DNA from: Pseudomonas sp. FP2335
Lineage (GTDB): Bacteria; Pseudomonadota; Gammaproteobacteria; Pseudomonadales; Pseudomonadaceae
NCBI RefSeq assembly: GCF_030687535.1
Contig: NZ_CP117437.1
Coordinates: 3,555,501-3,619,500 of the forward strand
Direction of reading: 5' to 3'
Length of the DNA stretch: 64,000 nt
Part shown: positions 62,273 to 64,000 of the stretch, piece after piece
How positions within the stretch are numbered: the stretch's first letter is position 1
How the letters are laid out: the number at the start of each line of letters is the position of its first letter
Notes under the pieces: model-generated
The model's input: only the letters and a program-made list of their open reading frames with translations
Database searches by the model: none
Told to the model about the DNA's origin: nothing
Translations under genes and position numbers: made by a program

Positions 62273-63645
62273 ATAATCCGCTTGGATTCAACCTGGCTTG
62301 CTAACGGGCCCATTGGAGGAAACTCCAAACGAAAGCTCGTTCCGGATGAATTGCTGTCTACGCTGACCCGACCACCATGCAACTGCATAATTGAGCGAAC
62401 GATGGCTAAACCTAGCCCACCAGAGTCGTCCGGCTGACTACGTGACGGATCGCACCGGTAGAAGCGCTCAAACAGTCGAGGGAGATGCTGCGCTGAAATC
62501 GGCTGGCCTTGGTTATGCACGATAATTTCAATCCTGTCCCCTAAAGCCATACTGCTAATGGTTACCGGCGTAGCAGGAGAGCCATAACGCAGTGCGTTGG
62601 CCAGCAAGTTGGCCAGTGCTCTGCGGATCAAAGCAGGATCAGCATGCAGTTGATCATGGGCCTGATTGATCAGCGCGACATCACGTTCTTGTGCAACACC
62701 TTCAAAATACTCACACAGTTGCTCCACCAGGTCGTGCAGGTTGATAAGCTCATCACTGACACATGCATGCGATTGCTCGGTGCGCGCGAGAAACAGCATG
62801 CTATCGACCATTCGCGCTAGACGCTCATACTCTTCCTGATTCGAAACCAGCAAGTTTTGATAGTCTTCGATTGAACGACAATGCCTCAGGGCCTGCTGGG
62901 TGTGCCCCATCAGATTGGTGAGCGGGGTGCGCATCTCATGGGCGAGATCCTCCGAGAATCGTGATAGCTGGGCGAACCCCTCTTCGAGGCGTGCAAGCAT
63001 CTGGTTAAGCGCTTGGCTGAGTGCTTGTAGTTCACTCAGTTCGTTGAACTCATCCAGCCGCAGATGCAGATGGTGTACATCAATTGCGGCAGCGCGCTTC
63101 GCCAGTAAGCGCACAGGTCGTAAACCTCGCTGACTTACCCACCCGCCGAGCACAAAAGCCAGCAGCGCACCGACCGACATCGCGAGCCAGAGCTTGAGTC
63201 GGTAAGCCCCCAGCATCTGCTCGCGCTCGCTCAACAACTTGCCAGCAATCAGGGTCAAGCCGCGATCACCTTGCATGACATGCTGCCAGGCAAAGCGCAC
63301 TGCCACCGAAGAGTTACCGTCACTCAACTGAGCCTGGGCTACAGCCGGTAACGCGGGCAAGCTCATGCCGACGGGGTTGATTTCGATCAGCACCTGACCT
63401 GTGTCATCGATGATCCACAGCAAGTTGTCGCGATTGCCCAGCATATTTTCGTATAGCTTGGGCCGCTTTCTGAGTTGCTCGACGCTGATACTGTCGTTGA
63501 TCAACGCATGCATGCGCTCCAGGCGCCCAAGCAGGGCCTGGTCATCGCGCCAAGCGATTTCTCGCTGTAACGACTGATAAAGATAAAAACCAATGGACCC
63601 CAGCAGCAGCGCACTGACTAACGCGAACATGAGCGCCAGGCGCAA
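62269..63645 (-). CDS. Heavy-metal-type sensor histidine kinase (CusS-like)
   Basis: About 458 residues from TTG 63645: a membrane helix near the N-terminus, a ~115-residue periplasmic loop, a second helix at about 150-172, HAMP (GLRPVRLLAKRAAAID), HisKA with phospho-acceptor His236 in LAHEMRTPLTNLMGH, and HATPase with N box LLANALRYGSP and G box GGLGLAIV. The true start may be CTG 63672, which overlaps the regulator stop (CTGA) and has GAGG 7 bases upstream. It pairs with the response regulator upstream. Signal unknown; the type is typical of copper or other metal sensing. Confidence 0.87.
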   Translation of the reverse strand: MRLALMFALVSALLLGSIGFYLYQSLQREIAWRDDQALLGRLERMHALINDSISVEQLRKRPKLYENMLGNRDNLLWIIDDTGQVLIEINPVGMSLPALPAVAQAQLSDGNSSVAVRFAWQHVMQGDRGLTLIAGKLLSEREQMLGAYRLKLWLAMSVGALLAFVLGGWVSQRGLRPVRLLAKRAAAIDVHHLHLRLDEFNELSELQALSQALNQMLARLEEGFAQLSRFSEDLAHEMRTPLTNLMGHTQQALRHCRSIEDYQNLLVSNQEEYERLARMVDSMLFLARTEQSHACVSDELINLHDLVEQLCEYFEGVAQERDVALINQAHDQLHADPALIRRALANLLANALRYGSPATPVTISSMALGDRIEIIVHNQGQPISAQHLPRLFERFYRCDPSRSQPDDSGGLGLAIVRSIMQLHGGRVSVDSNSSGTSFRLEFPPMGPLASQVESKRII

Positions 63646-63668
63646 GCTCAGGTTACGCGCAAACAGTT

Positions 63669-64000
63669 TCAGGATTGCACCTCAAGCATGTAACCGATGC
63701 CACGCACTGTATGTATCAACTTTAATGGGTAAGGATCGTCAACCTTGGCGCGCAGTCGTCGGATGGCAACATCGACCACATTGGTATCACTGTCAAAGTT
63801 CATCTGCCAGATTTGCGAAGCAATCGAGGAACGCGATAGCACCTCTCCTTCCCTACTGACTAACAGGTGCAACAGGGCAAACTCCTTGTTGGTCAGGGTC
63901 AGGCGTTCACCCTGGCGCGTGACCTTACGGCTCAACAGATCCACGCTCAGGTCTGCAACCAGGAACTGTTCGACCTCACGGGGCGGCCCCCTGCGCAGGA
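63669..64000 (-). CDS. OmpR/PhoB-type response regulator, C-terminal part (runs off right edge)
   Basis: About 110 residues of the C-terminus are inside the window: a linker and the whole winged-helix effector domain ([63 protein letters not shown]). This matches CusR/CopR-type heavy-metal response regulators. The receiver domain with the phosphorylated Asp lies beyond the edge. The stop is directly followed by the kinase gene, as in most such pairs. Confidence 0.88.
   Translation of the reverse strand, partial: LRRGPPREVEQFLVADLSVDLLSRKVTRQGERLTLTNKEFALLHLLVSREGEVLSRSSIASQIWQMNFDSDTNVVDVAIRRLRAKVDDPYPLKLIHTVRGIGYMLEVQS

Overview
The window reads as chromosomal DNA of a fluorescent-group Pseudomonas. 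The DNA is GC-rich and densely coded. The intergenic spaces carry the typical short palindromes built on a GTGGGAGCGGGCTTGC-like core. The gene families (SotB, AqpZ, GlxA-type regulators, FecI/FecR, NitT/TauT and HAAT transporters) also fit. No rRNA, tRNA, CRISPR array, intact prophage or intact insertion sequence was seen. Species was not determined.

Layout. 1-2.5 kb: leftward operon of a membrane-anchored ABM-domain protein, a YtcJ-type amidohydrolase and the first codons of a probable isochorismatase-like hydrolase. 2.7-3.7 kb: a low-GC orphan gene whose N-terminus resembles type III secretion signals. 3.8-10.7 kb: five consecutive regulators (LysR, AraC, two winged-helix/ATPase proteins, GlxA-type). 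10.8-12.1 kb: pirin and a small exported protein made of eight 13-residue repeats. 12.3-16.3 kb: NitT/TauT-type ABC importer divergent from an SsuA-like binding protein. 16.4-17.2 kb: tandem 163-bp repeats. 17.2-21.7 kb: AqpZ, SotB, a small exported protein, a bile-acid:Na+ symporter family protein and an AraC regulator.

21.8-29.5 kb: a catabolic and uptake cluster with an M20 carbamoylase, an ATC-hydrolase-family protein, a branched-chain-amino-acid-type ABC transporter and a divergent LysR regulator. The pair matches the two-step L-2-aminothiazoline-4-carboxylate to cysteine route. 30.2-38.3 kb: a six-gene ABC importer in the order of rhizobial glpSTPQUV, divergent from a sigma-54 activator. 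A -24/-12 promoter and paired upstream sites are visible between them. 38.3-43.3 kb: FecR, FecI-type sigma factor and TonB receptor, with a second 163-bp repeat array between receptor and sigma gene. 43.4-50.0 kb: small mixed genes (YddG exporter, lipoproteins, two GNAT acetyltransferases, an ABM protein, a P-loop kinase-like protein). 50.4-60.2 kb: a MalT-like regulator and a hydantoinase/oxoprolinase-type operon (hyuA, hyuB, outer-membrane protein, racemase, MFS transporter).

60.3-62.3 kb holds the most unusual gene: a pepsin-type aspartic protease with both catalytic Asp motifs, followed by one clear and one degenerate avidin/streptavidin-like domain. It is followed tail-to-tail by a CusS/CusR-type two-component system running off the right edge.

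Other points worth checking: a 5-residue deletion between the signature and Walker B of the LivF-type ATPase; complementary degenerate motifs in the two glp-type ATPases, predicting one dead ATP site; and a winged-helix/ATPase regulator that appears to have lost its C-terminal domain.
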